64,000 nucleotides of DNA from Lodderomyces elongisporus (lineage: Eukaryota > Ascomycota > Pichiomycetes > Serinales > Debaryomycetaceae), in NCBI RefSeq assembly GCF_030384665.1, contig NC_083673.1, positions 629,501 through 693,500 of the forward strand. Reading direction: 5' to 3'. Each line of letters opens with the position of its first letter. The stretch's first letter is position 1. Made by a program: the position numbers and the translations under genes. Below the pieces are notes generated by a model that ran no database searches, was not told where the DNA came from, and saw nothing but the letters and a program-made list of their open reading frames with translations. Below, one piece after another: positions 1 through 9,968 of the stretch.

Positions 1-184
1 ACTGCGCCTTTAATTGAGCAATTTCTTCAAGGGCCTCTTCTTTATTCTTTGGTAGTTTCTTGGCCAATTTGTTATTATGTTTCGATGCAAGTAAAAGCTT
101 TTTCGTATGAGGAAATCTTGGAGGTAACTCTTGGAACTTGGCTTCAAGTAAGTCCAACCTCCACATCTGATTATTACCTTTCAT
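1..184 (-). CDS. Partial gene of unknown function (N-terminal 61 codons)
   Basis: The minus strand is open from an ATG at 184 to the window edge, and an in-frame TAA lies seven codons upstream, which fixes this start. The product begins MKGNNQMWRLDLLEAKFQEL and continues as a basic, Leu/Lys-rich, probably helical segment (PPRFPHTKKLLLASKHNNKL). No family is recognised; a small basic ribosome-associated or mitochondrial protein is possible but this is only a guess from composition. It is divergent from TRM13 and shares a 341-bp promoter with it. The C-terminus lies outside the window. Confidence 0.55.
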   Translation of the reverse strand, partial: MKGNNQMWRLDLLEAKFQELPPRFPHTKKLLLASKHNNKLAKKLPKNKEEALEEIAQLKAQ

Positions 185-525
185 ATTCCCAATTCCTTGT
201 TGTTATTTTCCGGCTCTTCTCCTCTTTAATTTAAATTCGAGAGGATGAAATAAAAATGTATAGAATATAGATATATAAATTAGAAAAAAGAAAGAAAATC
301 AAAAAGAGTCAACCAACTATACACAAACAGACACAATTTTCAATTTTCAATTTGCAATAATGAATTTGATGATGGTGATGAGACACAAGATGAGATCAGA
401 AGCGCGGAATCCGTTTTTTTTTTTTTTGGCTTTTTTTTTTTGCTTTTTTTTTCCTCTGGTTTATTTATTTGGTCTCAAGACCCCGTCTTGAATTTTGCAT
501 CTTCATCTCCATTACATGTACAAGG
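185..525. promoter_or_regulatory. Divergent promoter between the partial gene and TRM13
   Basis: This 341-bp AT-rich gap serves two divergent genes. It holds three T-runs interrupted by single bases (about 414-452), close upstream of the TRM13 start, typical of nucleosome-depleting poly(dA:dT) in yeast promoters. No specific factor site was recognised. Confidence 0.5.
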
Positions 526-2052
526 ATGTCGGAGACTAAATCAGTCCAACCAAACCCTAGAAAGAAGCAGAAAGTCGAGAAAACCAAAAATGCAGATGGG
601 ACTGTACTCTACTATTGTGAATATGTTCTGCCAAAGGATAACAAAAAATGTCGGTTGATGAGAAAGAAGTCAAACAAGTATTGTGCAGAACACATTCTTC
701 ATCAGCAAGTACCAAAAGACGCATCTAATTCATCTAATTCACTTACTCTAGAAAGAGTCCCTTGTCCACTTGATCCAAATCATACAATTTGGAAATCTGA
801 GTTGGACACGCATGTACTCAAATGTAATGCAAGACCAAAAGAAAACCGTGACCCGTGGTTCGAACTCAATTACAATTCGCGACTACAAAGTGGCGGGAGA
901 CAAAGAACTCAAAAAGGTGATAATGACAACTTTGAACTTGCTGATGATTTTACCATAACTGAAAGTAAAGTTTTATCTATTATTAATGGTTTGGAGTTTC
1001 CAGCACTCGAGCTTCGAGTTTGTGAACATAAAGGGTTGAAACCTCATTTGGAAGAGAGGACATTCCAAAAACACATATTGCAGCAATCTTCACTTATTGG
1101 GAATTTGAAGAGGCTTGATATGCTTTCACAAGAGTTTTTTTATATGGAATTCGGTTGCGGGAAAGGAGAACTTTCTAGATATATCAACCAATGCATATTG
1201 GAAGATGTCAAGGGCGGAAAACATCAAAAGAAAATGGAAGAGAAGAACTCAATTAAAAATGGTGAAGGTTCACATTATGGATATGGACTTATTGATAGAG
1301 GTAAAAATCGACTAAAAGCCGACTCCAAGATTATTACAGATTCCGAAAGCTCCGAAAGCTCTCAAATTTTGCCGCAAATAAAGAGGAGTAAAATAGATAT
1401 TAAAGATCTTAATGTATCTAAATTCCTTGAAGATGTCGACTATAAAAATGTGGTTACCGTTTCAAAACATTTATGTGGTGCAGCAACAGACCTTACATTA
1501 AAACTGTTGCTCAACTCGGACCTATTTTCAAAGGACAAATTTGCCGGGGTATTGATAGCAATGTGTTGTCGTCATGTTTGCTCACATGACCAGTTGCTTC
1601 CTCAGTCTAAAAAGTATCTTTTTGATCACGGCTTTGAGTCCAAACAATCATTTAATGTACTTAAAAAAATTGTGTCGTGGGCAGTGGATGCGAAAGATGA
1701 TAAACCCACTAGAACTAAATTTAATGAAGGTGATGAGAGTAATGAGAGTAATGAGAGTAACGGAAGAACTGAAACAAATGCAAGAAATGAAAACAATAAA
1801 GTCAACGCAATTGATGAGAATCATCCCTCGGGTCTCACTAGCAAGCAAAGACAGGAGTACGGATTAAAAGCTAGGCGGATCATTGACGAAAGCAGAGCTT
1901 TTGCTATGAGGTCAATTCTTGGTGAGGATTACAATGTAGAATTATTTTGGTACATCGACGATAACATAACGTTAGAGAATGTTTGCTTGTCAATTGTCAA
2001 ACAAAAAAACAGAATGCAAAAAAATAGAAAAGGAGAACAGCATCAATTGTGA
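526..2052 (+). CDS. TRM13: tRNA 2'-O-methyltransferase Trm13
   Basis: Trm13 methylates the 2'-OH of nucleotide 4 in the acceptor stem of some tRNAs, using S-adenosylmethionine. The 508-residue product shows the family layout. An N-terminal CCCH zinc finger (YYCEYVLPKDNKKC, then CAEH) is followed by a CHHC U11-48K-type finger (CPLDPNHTIWKSELDTHVLKC). The Rossmann methyltransferase domain has the SAM loop EFGCGKGELS, then KHLCGAATDLTLKLL and IAMCCRHVCSHDQ. The ATG at 526 is preferred because the frame extends upstream only to a TTG at 469. An acidic, Asn/Ser-rich insert with a tandem SNE repeat (near 1735-1765) lies before the last conserved segment and is probably a disordered loop. The gene converges on TMA19. 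Confidence 0.93.
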   Translation: MSETKSVQPNPRKKQKVEKTKNADGTVLYYCEYVLPKDNKKCRLMRKKSNKYCAEHILHQQVPKDASNSSNSLTLERVPCPLDPNHTIWKSELDTHVLKCNARPKENRDPWFELNYNSRLQSGGRQRTQKGDNDNFELADDFTITESKVLSIINGLEFPALELRVCEHKGLKPHLEERTFQKHILQQSSLIGNLKRLDMLSQEFFYMEFGCGKGELSRYINQCILEDVKGGKHQKKMEEKNSIKNGEGSHYGYGLIDRGKNRLKADSKIITDSESSESSQILPQIKRSKIDIKDLNVSKFLEDVDYKNVVTVSKHLCGAATDLTLKLLLNSDLFSKDKFAGVLIAMCCRHVCSHDQLLPQSKKYLFDHGFESKQSFNVLKKIVSWAVDAKDDKPTRTKFNEGDESNESNESNGRTETNARNENNKVNAIDENHPSGLTSKQRQEYGLKARRIIDESRAFAMRSILGEDYNVELFWYIDDNITLENVCLSIVKQKNRMQKNRKGEQHQL

Positions 2053-2135
2053 CAAACTATTTGGCCAAAATTAATAAGTCACCAGAATAATCAACAACAG
2101 AAATTGCAATAGAAAAACGATCAATAAATGGATAG

Positions 2136-2171
<36 letters not shown>

Positions 2172-2294
2172 TTATATATATATATTTAAAAAACTAAAAA
2201 TAAACAAAAGTATTCTTCACTGATGACTAGCATTGTAAAAGCAAGTTTATTTTTATTGTTTTAATTTTTTTGTTTTTTCTTTTTTCTTCAACAC
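2053..2294. repeat. Convergent 3' gap with (TA)n microsatellite
   Basis: The 242-bp gap between the TRM13 and TMA19 stop codons carries an alternating TA run at about 2139-2167 and a second one at 2173-2184. Such runs double as yeast polyadenylation efficiency elements (TATATA) and could serve both convergent genes. Confidence 0.7.
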
Positions 2295-2798
2295 TTAGAT
2301 CTTGTTTTCCTTGACACCGTGTTTCCAGATAGCAACGTATGGAGTGGTACCGTCTTCTCTGTAGTTCAACAAGACAATCATAGCATCTGGGTCCATTGAT
2401 TCACCAGTGTAGAAGTCCCAGTCACCGAATGAGCCCAAGACTTTCTTGACGTATTTAGTAGCACCCTTCTCGAAAACTTCAACAGCTTCTGGGTCGTGCT
2501 CAGCCAAGTAAGCCTTGACTTTCTTCATGTAACCCTTGATGTATGTAGTGAATGATTTTTTGTCGAATTGGGTTTGTTGCAATCTGAAAGAGTAAACAAC
2601 GTTGTTAACGGTCTCAGCACCATCTTCCAAACCTTCTTCAGCATCTTCAGCTGATGGGTTAGCACCAATATCAATGTCACCATTACCAACAGTGACCATT
2701 TGACAGTCGGCTTCGTAGACAGCGTCGTCAACTAATTTAACATCGTAAGCGTCAGAAAGCAATTCATCGCCTGAGATAACGTCTTGGTAAATAATCAT
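2295..2798 (-). CDS. TMA19: Translationally controlled tumour protein (TCTP) homologue
   Basis: Tma19 is the yeast TCTP, an abundant cytosolic protein that associates with ribosomes and, under stress, with mitochondria. The product is 167 residues, the usual family length. It starts MIIYQDVISGDELLSDAYDV and ends with the typical TCTP region FYTGESMDPDAMIVLLNYRE and a Lys-rich tail. The whole chain aligns by eye with the family, including the acidic flexible loop (PSAEDAEEGLEDGAE). The start is an ATG. Leucines are read from TTG, CTT and TTA in the part checked, as expected of a highly expressed gene. A palindromic TCACGTGA lies 230 bp upstream. Confidence 0.95.
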   Translation of the reverse strand: MIIYQDVISGDELLSDAYDVKLVDDAVYEADCQMVTVGNGDIDIGANPSAEDAEEGLEDGAETVNNVVYSFRLQQTQFDKKSFTTYIKGYMKKVKAYLAEHDPEAVEVFEKGATKYVKKVLGSFGDWDFYTGESMDPDAMIVLLNYREDGTTPYVAIWKHGVKENKI

Positions 2799-3337
2799 TT
2801 TGGTACAGTGCTGTGTTTAATATCGATGATGATAATGATAATGGGATGGAGATGGACGAGATGTTCAGTTTTGAAAAAAAAAAAAAATTTTTAGATGCTC
2901 TGTTTTATATTTCAAATTTCTGGTTTTTTTTTTTTTTGCTCTCTTTTTTTTTCTCATTTTTTTTTTTCGCTTTCTCGCGGCTTTACAAAAATTTCTGTTT
3001 TGCAAAATGGCCGTTCCTACGAGTAAATCACGTGAGTGCGGCCATGTGTCAAGTACCATGTGGGTTAGAAATAGACAAGATGGCTGGACATCTCAAGAAG
3101 TATTGAATTTGATCCTTAATTACGTACATATGATTCCCAAATGATGTTATGAAGTAGAAGTCAACGCTAAAGAAAAATTAGAAAGATAAATGGACAGGAG
3201 AAAATACAAAAAAAAAAGAAGAAAATAAAGATCATCAAAGATCATTAAATTGAATTGAATGTAACGTCTACTAGTACATAGTTAAAAGCACATTCCTCTT
3301 ACCACCACCCCCCTGCTCACCAAAATTTGTATGGCAA
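2799..3337 (-). promoter_or_regulatory. TMA19 promoter and 3' region of the peptidase gene
   Basis: The 539-bp gap lies upstream of TMA19 and downstream of the minus-strand peptidase gene. Nearest TMA19 are A/T runs (2874-2967). Farther out is a more complex segment with a perfect palindrome TCACGTGA at 3028-3035, the E-box bound by Cbf1/Tye7-type factors. A run of Cs (3307-3313) and other A-runs lie nearer the peptidase stop. The short ORF at 2813-3106 is not credible. Confidence 0.55.
3028..3035. promoter_or_regulatory. CACGTG E-box (Cbf1/Tye7-type) upstream of TMA19
   Basis: The sequence reads TCACGTGA, an 8-bp perfect palindrome, about 230 bp upstream of the TMA19 ATG. In Candida albicans, Cbf1 helps drive ribosomal protein genes, and TCTP is co-expressed with translation genes, so a role is plausible. 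Binding is inferred from the motif only. Confidence 0.45.
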
Positions 3338-5887
3338 CTATACAAATTCACCATCAAATGCTCTTCTGAAAAAATCCAATATTCTATCGAAAACGACTTT
3401 ATTTCCATTATGATAACTCATTCCGTGATTGCTGTCAGGGAATATCATAAACTCAAAATTCTCAATCTCTGCAAGGTTGAACTCGTCTAATAGCTGTAGT
3501 GTATGTTGAACATGGACATTGTCGTCACCAGAACCATGACCAATAAAAAACTTCTTCACATGCTCAAAGTTTGTTACATTATTGATGGATCCGGTCAAGT
3601 ACCCTTCTGGATTCTCTTGAGGTGTCCTCAAATATCTCTCCGTGTAGATAGAATCATATAATCTCCATCTAGTAACTGGTGCAATTGCAACACCATAATT
3701 AAAAACGGAGTCCTCATAATCAGTTTCAAGGGTCTTTAAAGTTAAGAACCCACCATATGACCAGCCCCAAACAGCGATTCTGTCTGGATCAACATATGAT
3801 TTCTTCGCCCAGATTTTGGCTGAGTTTATAACATCAACTGGCTCGTATTTACCCAATTTGTCACGCACAATAAATTTAAATTTTTGGCCCAATTTATAGT
3901 TCAAGTTGTTAAAACCTGTACCACGCCCATCAACTGTAACAACCACTGAGTCCAATTCAGCAGCGACTACAGTGCTAAATGATAACGACCAGCGTTTGGT
4001 TACTTGCTGAGAGCCGGGACCTCCATAAATGAAGAACAAGACAGGATATTTCTTATTCTCGTCAAAATTTGGTGGTAAAGTTTCGACAGAATTGATGAGA
4101 AATTTTTCGCCTTGCTCATCAGTCAATTCAACAGTATCAAATTTCACTTCTGGTAAAGCATAATCACGTAACCTTTGAGCAAGCTCTTGGTTATCCTCAA
4201 TCTCTTTAACATTCTTACCCAATTTCAAATCATTGATCCTTTGCGTTGGCACTCCGGGACCCAAGTCGGACAACAAGAGGAACCTTCCACCCGAGGAGAA
4301 AGAAGAGCTATAATAGCCTTCTTTTGCAGTGATATCCTTGATAAAAGGGAGCCCGTCATTTGATCTGTCTAATAAATTAACAGAGTGGATATGACGCTCA
4401 ATTGAAGATTTGATTGTGCTTATAAAGTAAACATTGTTTCTAGTATAGTCAAATGCTGCTACGCCTCCAACAACTTCCCAGTTCCCACTTGTCAACAATT
4501 CATATTGAGAACTACTAGGGGGTGAAAAATATGCTAAATGATTGTAACCATCAACAACAACTGTGTCAATATATCCATCTTGTTGACGTCCCGCTGTCTT
4601 GTTCTGCGGTACGTATAATGTATGCGAGGTGATCTCAAACCATGAATCTTTTGCCTCATGAGTTCGCACCAATTTTACACCGCTTTCATCTTGCCCGATT
4701 AAGAATATTTCCAACAAATCGCTGGCTCTATTTGAAGTCTTAACCAAGAGCTCGTCTCCAACCCAAACAACTTCCGTTATTAATCTATTCAAAGGATCGA
4801 TAGTTGACGTTTCGAGTAAGTGGTTTGATACTTTGCCCTTTTTTACGTCGTATGTGAGTACACTAACCAAAGGATTTGGGTAGCCTGCCTTGGGGTATTT
4901 AATGTTGACCAACTCGGGGTAGTCTGTGTGATTCTTTTGAGCATAAAATGGTATGGTGAATTCTGGAACATCAGTGTTGTTGGACTTTAAAAATGCAAAC
5001 TTTGACCCATCTGCAGACCACCATAAAACAATATCTGTTCCAAACACTTCCTCTTCATAAACCCAATCTGGTTTTCCATTAAACACTTCAGTCGATCCGT
5101 CTTTGGTAACTTGTATCGTTTTGTCAAGTTCAGTGTCTTTCAAAAATATGTTGTTGTTGTATATATAAGCAACGTGGGTAGAGTCTGGAGACCATGACAC
5201 TGTGGATAACTTGTCTTGAATGTTGCTATGTAAGGGGTTTATTTCTTTTTTTTTAACATCCAAGACCCAATATAAGGCCAAAGAAGAGTGTCGCCAGGAG
5301 CTAGAGCTATTGGTCTTTAATATAACTTTTTGAAGGTCTGGCGATGCAACGTAATCTGAAATAGTATACTCGATTTCTTTGTATTTAAACGTTGAATGGT
5401 CAATTAATGAGTAGGAATAGCTTTCATTAGCCAACGATTTGACTACAATGTTGAGTTCTCCTTGGTCATCGTTCCCTTCATTGATGACATATGTCCCTTG
5501 ATCATCATATAATGACTCTGGAGTCTGTATCCATTGGATGCTATGCAACTTGGCATCTAATACGTGTTCGTCAAAAACCTTTTTTGTGAATGACAACTTC
5601 CCTCCCAAATCTGGTGACTTGAGCGAGGGCCTAGCATATTGAACAGTATCAATCCCTTCGTCATGCAGTAATCCTTTGAAAGAAACCTGTTGTGATTGTA
5701 AAGACTGGAGTGACTGGATGTAAAAACTGTTTCCAAAACTCTGGATTGTGATAAGTAAAAATGAACTTCCCCATACTAGCACACTTAGAAGAATTCCAAA
5801 TGCGAAATATCGCTTAAAGTTTCTTGGAGACCCCAGTTTGGATGAAGATAGTAATGAGCCCTTGGAGTCGTGCTCTTCATAAAACAT
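3338..5887 (-). CDS. Type II membrane dipeptidyl aminopeptidase (Dap2/Ste13 family, S9B)
   Basis: The 849-residue product is a membrane serine protease that removes X-Ala/X-Pro dipeptides from peptide N-termini. A short cytosolic tail and a single transmembrane anchor (about residues 27-50, FGILLSVLVWGSSFLLITI) are followed by a DPP-IV beta-propeller and an alpha/beta-hydrolase domain. The catalytic triad is visible as Ser in WGWSYGGF (about 710), Asp in GSGDDNVHV (about 788) and His in DSNHGMSYH (about 820). The propeller-side motif WVYEEEVFG, a DPP-IV substrate-binding signature, is present. The ATG at 5887 was chosen; the frame upstream reaches only a TTG. Whether it is the vacuolar Dap2 or the Golgi, pheromone-processing Ste13 cannot be settled. 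The tail lacks an obvious FxFxD retention signal, slightly favouring Dap2. Confidence 0.92.
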   Translation of the reverse strand: MFYEEHDSKGSLLSSSKLGSPRNFKRYFAFGILLSVLVWGSSFLLITIQSFGNSFYIQSLQSLQSQQVSFKGLLHDEGIDTVQYARPSLKSPDLGGKLSFTKKVFDEHVLDAKLHSIQWIQTPESLYDDQGTYVINEGNDDQGELNIVVKSLANESYSYSLIDHSTFKYKEIEYTISDYVASPDLQKVILKTNSSSSWRHSSLALYWVLDVKKKEINPLHSNIQDKLSTVSWSPDSTHVAYIYNNNIFLKDTELDKTIQVTKDGSTEVFNGKPDWVYEEEVFGTDIVLWWSADGSKFAFLKSNNTDVPEFTIPFYAQKNHTDYPELVNIKYPKAGYPNPLVSVLTYDVKKGKVSNHLLETSTIDPLNRLITEVVWVGDELLVKTSNRASDLLEIFLIGQDESGVKLVRTHEAKDSWFEITSHTLYVPQNKTAGRQQDGYIDTVVVDGYNHLAYFSPPSSSQYELLTSGNWEVVGGVAAFDYTRNNVYFISTIKSSIERHIHSVNLLDRSNDGLPFIKDITAKEGYYSSSFSSGGRFLLLSDLGPGVPTQRINDLKLGKNVKEIEDNQELAQRLRDYALPEVKFDTVELTDEQGEKFLINSVETLPPNFDENKKYPVLFFIYGGPGSQQVTKRWSLSFSTVVAAELDSVVVTVDGRGTGFNNLNYKLGQKFKFIVRDKLGKYEPVDVINSAKIWAKKSYVDPDRIAVWGWSYGGFLTLKTLETDYEDSVFNYGVAIAPVTRWRLYDSIYTERYLRTPQENPEGYLTGSINNVTNFEHVKKFFIGHGSGDDNVHVQHTLQLLDEFNLAEIENFEFMIFPDSNHGMSYHNGNKVVFDRILDFFRRAFDGEFV

Positions 5888-7149
5888 ATTGCTAATGAGT
5901 TTCAAGGTGTATGATGGTTATTGATTATGCCTCTTCCTGTTTTGTTTTCTTGCTTTGTCTATTTGTCTATTTGTCTGTTTGTCTATTTGTCTACTTCTTT
6001 GTTTGTCTGTTTAATTTGTAAAGAATAATGTATGGGATGTTGATGACTGTGTGAACAAGAGAAAAGTGGAGGAGGCAATAAAACTATGGACAAAGTGATA
6101 TGAATATATATATATATAGATGTATATGTATATTCGAGTGTGTGTTTGTGTGTGGGTTCAGTATATATCTAGCTGTTGTGGCGGCTGGTTAGGAAATGTA
6201 AAGAAAATCAAAAATAGAATAAAAAAGGGAGTACTGATAGAATTCTATAATTAAAGGTAGAAAAGTTGGTGCCGCAGAATAATACAATTCTATGGCCGTA
6301 CAAGATTGATGGACTCTTTTGGGCAAAGGTTTTTGAGGTGTGCTTCCGCAAACTTGAAATGTTGAACCTAATTGGGAAATCTAATATGGAAGAAGTTAAA
6401 AAAAAAAAAAAAAAAAAAAAACCTTCCCTCGCCTTTCTTCTCCCTCAACACACAAACACACATACACCCACTCCCCCACTTCCCCCCCCCCATCAAAAAA
6501 TAAAAAATAAAAAATAAAAAAAATAAAAAATAAAAAAAAGACAGAGAACAATTAGAAAGCAGAGTAGTGTACTTTTGGCTAAATTCATAAAAAGTAATCC
6601 ACACTTTCACAAGAATTGAAAAATGAAAAAAAACAGAAAAACTCAAAGAATCCAGATTGGTAGTTTGTAGCTGTATTAATCTTGTTTTGCATTAGGTACT
6701 ATGTAGACTCTACAAACACAACTTGAAAGTGACTCTGTTTTTGCTCAATATAACAGAGAAAAGCATTTGTGCTATTGCTTGTTTTAAAATTAATTTCTTT
6801 TTTTTTTTTTGTTTTATTTCTATTTCCCAAAAAATATTAAAAAATTTCCGCTTCATTTACACAAAAGAAAAACTATGCGTCCATATATTACACAGCGTGG
6901 ACTGCCTCGAATAATCTACAACCCGTAAGAGTAGTACGTGCGGCTTGTTTTCAAACGCGTAGTTTTTTCTTTTTTATTTTATTTTTTTATTATTTTTTTT
7001 AACATATGTAAACAGATCCAAACTTACCAAACTATTCATTTCGAATTTATCAAATGTGTAAAAGTTACTAGCTTCACAGATTATTTGTACCTGTTTTCTC
7101 TTTTTCTCTTTTCTCTTTTTCTCCTGTTTTCAATTTGATATTGGTCAAC
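5888..7149. promoter_or_regulatory. Divergent 1.26-kb intergenic region
   Basis: This lies between the divergent peptidase and coiled-coil genes. It contains an 8-bp tandem array (5954-5993), a short TATATATA run (6108-6118), GT-rich DNA, a 24-A tract (6398-6421) followed by a CA/C-rich stretch, and repeated AAAAAATAA units (6495-6539). T-rich blocks (6962-6998, 7093-7128) precede the downstream ATG. I see no ORF or RNA gene in it. Confidence 0.5.
5954..5993. repeat. 8-bp tandem repeat (TTTGTCTA), five units
   Basis: Five head-to-tail copies of an 8-bp unit, one with a terminal G instead of A, lie 67-106 bp upstream of the peptidase ATG, within its likely promoter or 5' leader. Confidence 0.8.
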
Positions 7150-9369
7150 ATGTCACTGTCGGCATCTCCCAATGAACATTCAAAGTCATATAGACATGAA
7201 ACGCTTCTACGAAGTTTCAGCAATAGCACAACAGATGATAATTCATTGGTTTTGGAAAACACACTAAGCGCCAGCAGTGTACTCCGAATGTTTGAACACG
7301 CAATATCATCTCCAAATAACGTGGCTTCACCTGAACTAAAGTATAGTTCTGATATCCTGTCATCACAACAGCCAAATTTTGAAACGTCTCCATCATGGAT
7401 ACAAATCCCGCCCAATGATCAGCAGCTGAACCAGAATCAAAACCAGAATCAAAACCTGAGCCAAAAGCTACAGCAACCTTTGGAAAACATTAATCTCGAT
7501 CTGTTACCACAACAACATACCAAACCGCCAAATTCTCAACAGTTGCACCAGCAGAAGCTACGAGCGCTCAAGCCTTCGCATATCCCATTGCTTCACTCTC
7601 CACCTATAAACCATACCTTTGCACCTTTGAATCACTCATCACCAATTGCGCCAATTGCGCCAAATTTGCCAAATTCGCCAAACGCTGCTGCGAAAGGTAA
7701 ACTAGACACACCGACACGGCACCATCAAATTGATAGTAGTGAGTTTTTCGATAGAAATAAAGAAAACAGAGAAAGAGATGAATCTTTATTAAACGGTATT
7801 TCGAGCAAAAAAAATCCAATTCTTAATCAAAGTTTTCAATCTAATGCTGGTGCGCATACTGAGGCCGATACTAGAGCTGAGGTTGGCACTGGCGCTGAAG
7901 TAAAGATGATTATTGATCATGAACAAATTGTTAAGCTAACGCATGAAAACGAGTTGCTAAGAAACATATTACAGAAACGATTGGAACCAAACTCTTGCTC
8001 AAGTCAAGATGGAGCAAAGAAATCAGCAAGTACTGAAGTAATGATGCGATTGCAAGAAGAATTGGAATCCGTCAAACAGGACAATGCGAGATTGCGTATT
8101 TCGAATAAGCAAATTGAAGCAAGCATGCATAATTTGGAACAAAAGTATAATGAAAGCAATGGAATTGCCAATGGAATTGCCAATGGAATTGCCAATGGAA
8201 GTGTTAATGGAATTGCCAATGGAAGTGTTAATGAAAATGTTAATGAAATTGTTGATGAGGGTGCAATAAATGATAAAAATAGAGCTATACTAAGGGAGCA
8301 AGAGGAAAAACTTGTGAAAATGGCTAAAGAGATTGAAGAATTGAAGCAATTGAATCAGTCGCAAGAAAATGAGTTAAAGCGTTTAGCAGTAATAAATGAT
8401 GACGAGAAAATGGCTCAGTTCAACACAACACAGGAGTTTGAACAAACGTTGAAAAAATTAATGAAGAAAATTGAGCAATTGGAAACGACTGCTAAAGCAA
8501 AAGGCGCAGCTAAAGCAAACTACGTTCCAAAGGAAGGCGAGAAGACGGGAAAAAATGAGGAAAATGAAAAGGGAATTGGAACCGAAAGTATTGATGGAAT
8601 TACTTCGTTGAACTTTATTCATCAATCAGAAAATGCTTCACTGGCTCTGGAAACTGGCAGTGTGACTCACAATGTGGCTCACAATGTGGCTCACAATGTG
8701 GATCACAATGTGGATCATAATGTAACACAAACTGGCAATGTAAAAATGGTAACTGAAAAAGACGAGCTAATTAACAACTACAATGACAAAGTAGATATTG
8801 ATAAGGTTAGCTCAAACGACGGTGTTGCAGCAGCAGTGTCTCCATTGGAAAAAGAATCAACTTTGAGGCACACTTCGCCGAATTCGTCTCACGCATCCGA
8901 AACTACTTTTACAGAGTCGTCACCAGTCCTTGACCGTGAACAACTTTGTCTGCGCATTTTTAATGACTGGAGCACATGCAATAAAATATACAAGAAAAAT
9001 GGTACGGCGATGTCTGAATATGAACTTGCTAAAGTTGATAACTTGTGTCACGAGGATATGGTCTACCTCCTTAAGCATGTAATCACAATGTTTAGGCTAG
9101 AATTTACTGATAAATTTGACCATGATTTGGCGAGATTTGCGTGTTTTATTAATCTTGCCTCGAGATTTATTAAGCAAATGCACAAGAAGCTTTACAAAGG
9201 TCAGAATTTAAGTTGCTCCTTGTATTTCAGAGGCAAGGCGAAGAAACCAAATGGGGAAGGGGACTCTTATATGGAAGGGTTGCTGGATTGTTTCAGAAAT
9301 ATGCTTTTGACCATCGACGAGTTGAACCAAACTCACAACAATAAATCGCTTTCCGGTTCCGTAGTGTAA
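7150..9369 (+). CDS. Coiled-coil protein of unknown function
   Basis: The product is 739 residues. I do not recognise the family. The N-terminal 250 residues are Ser/Asn/Gln/Pro-rich with NQNQNQN and APIAPNLPN repeats and are likely disordered. The middle is predicted coiled coil (EQIVKLTHENELLRNILQKR onward), interrupted by a tandem IANG/SVNG block (nt about 8158-8250) and a second repeat HNVAHNVAHNVDHNVDHN. The C-terminal 150 residues look like a folded helical domain (LCLRIFNDWSTCNKIYKKNG ... LARFACFINLASRFIKQM). The architecture of disordered tail, coiled coil and helical end resembles cytoskeletal or spindle-pole adaptors, but that is only an analogy. The ATG at 7150 has A at -3; the frame extends upstream only to a TTG. 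Confidence 0.85.
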   Translation: MSLSASPNEHSKSYRHETLLRSFSNSTTDDNSLVLENTLSASSVLRMFEHAISSPNNVASPELKYSSDILSSQQPNFETSPSWIQIPPNDQQLNQNQNQNQNLSQKLQQPLENINLDLLPQQHTKPPNSQQLHQQKLRALKPSHIPLLHSPPINHTFAPLNHSSPIAPIAPNLPNSPNAAAKGKLDTPTRHHQIDSSEFFDRNKENRERDESLLNGISSKKNPILNQSFQSNAGAHTEADTRAEVGTGAEVKMIIDHEQIVKLTHENELLRNILQKRLEPNSCSSQDGAKKSASTEVMMRLQEELESVKQDNARLRISNKQIEASMHNLEQKYNESNGIANGIANGIANGSVNGIANGSVNENVNEIVDEGAINDKNRAILREQEEKLVKMAKEIEELKQLNQSQENELKRLAVINDDEKMAQFNTTQEFEQTLKKLMKKIEQLETTAKAKGAAKANYVPKEGEKTGKNEENEKGIGTESIDGITSLNFIHQSENASLALETGSVTHNVAHNVAHNVDHNVDHNVTQTGNVKMVTEKDELINNYNDKVDIDKVSSNDGVAAAVSPLEKESTLRHTSPNSSHASETTFTESSPVLDREQLCLRIFNDWSTCNKIYKKNGTAMSEYELAKVDNLCHEDMVYLLKHVITMFRLEFTDKFDHDLARFACFINLASRFIKQMHKKLYKGQNLSCSLYFRGKAKKPNGEGDSYMEGLLDCFRNMLLTIDELNQTHNNKSLSGSVV

Positions 9370-9963
9370 ATCATTTGAAATGCAAAAGAAATTCTTTAAT
9401 AGGGTCTTTTGTTAATCTAATTATCTTTCATTTGTTTTTTTTTTTTACTTGGTCTGTTCAAAAATTCTTTTTTCTTTTTTTTTGTTTCCACCATTGCTAG
9501 AGTTTAGTTGTTTACTTTTCATTGTATAAAAAGAAATTGAAGAAGGAATGAAAAAGAAAAGAAATAGTGGAAAAGAAAAGCAATAATCATTTCAAGTGCA
9601 TCCTTCTTTCTTTAGCATTGAGAAATAAAATTTTCTTTTAAAAGAAAAGAACGCTGTATTCGTTAATGTGGTTTACTCAAGTGTTTTCTCTAGAGTAGAG
9701 TTTTTGATACTTTGCAACAACTGGAATTTACACGAATATTGTTGTTGGCGGAGTTGACAAAATCTATATATATCCTATTCCGTGCTTCATTACACGTATA
9801 GTTGCTATAAAACAAAAGCATCCACTCTCTTGTTCTGTCCTCCTTTCCTTATACTATCACTTCATTTTGTTTTGTCTTCTTTTGTCCTCTTTTGGTCTTC
9901 TGTGTTGTTGTTGTTGTTGTTGTTGTTGTTTGTTTGTTTGATTTTTTACTCTGTGGGTTTCTT
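9370..9963. other. Intergenic region left of the retrotransposon
   Basis: This holds the 3' region of the coiled-coil gene (T-runs at 9437-9446 and 9474-9483), then a stretch with TATATATA at 9765-9772 and a T-rich leader-like segment ending in a (GTT)n run (9903-9930). Promoter-like composition is present but no gene follows directly, because the retrotransposon is inserted at its end. Nothing else was recognised. Confidence 0.4.
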
Positions 9964-9968
9964 CAACA

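Noticed and set aside
469..525. Upstream extension of TRM13
   Set aside because: It begins at a TTG; the ATG at 526 gives the usual N-terminus. The same logic was applied to the peptidase, IMH1, MSE1, ATG4, CEX1 and dehydrogenase genes.
2813..3106. 97-codon ORF in the TMA19 promoter
   Set aside because: Composed mostly of poly-Lys/Phe translated from A/T-runs, and located in the promoter of TMA19.
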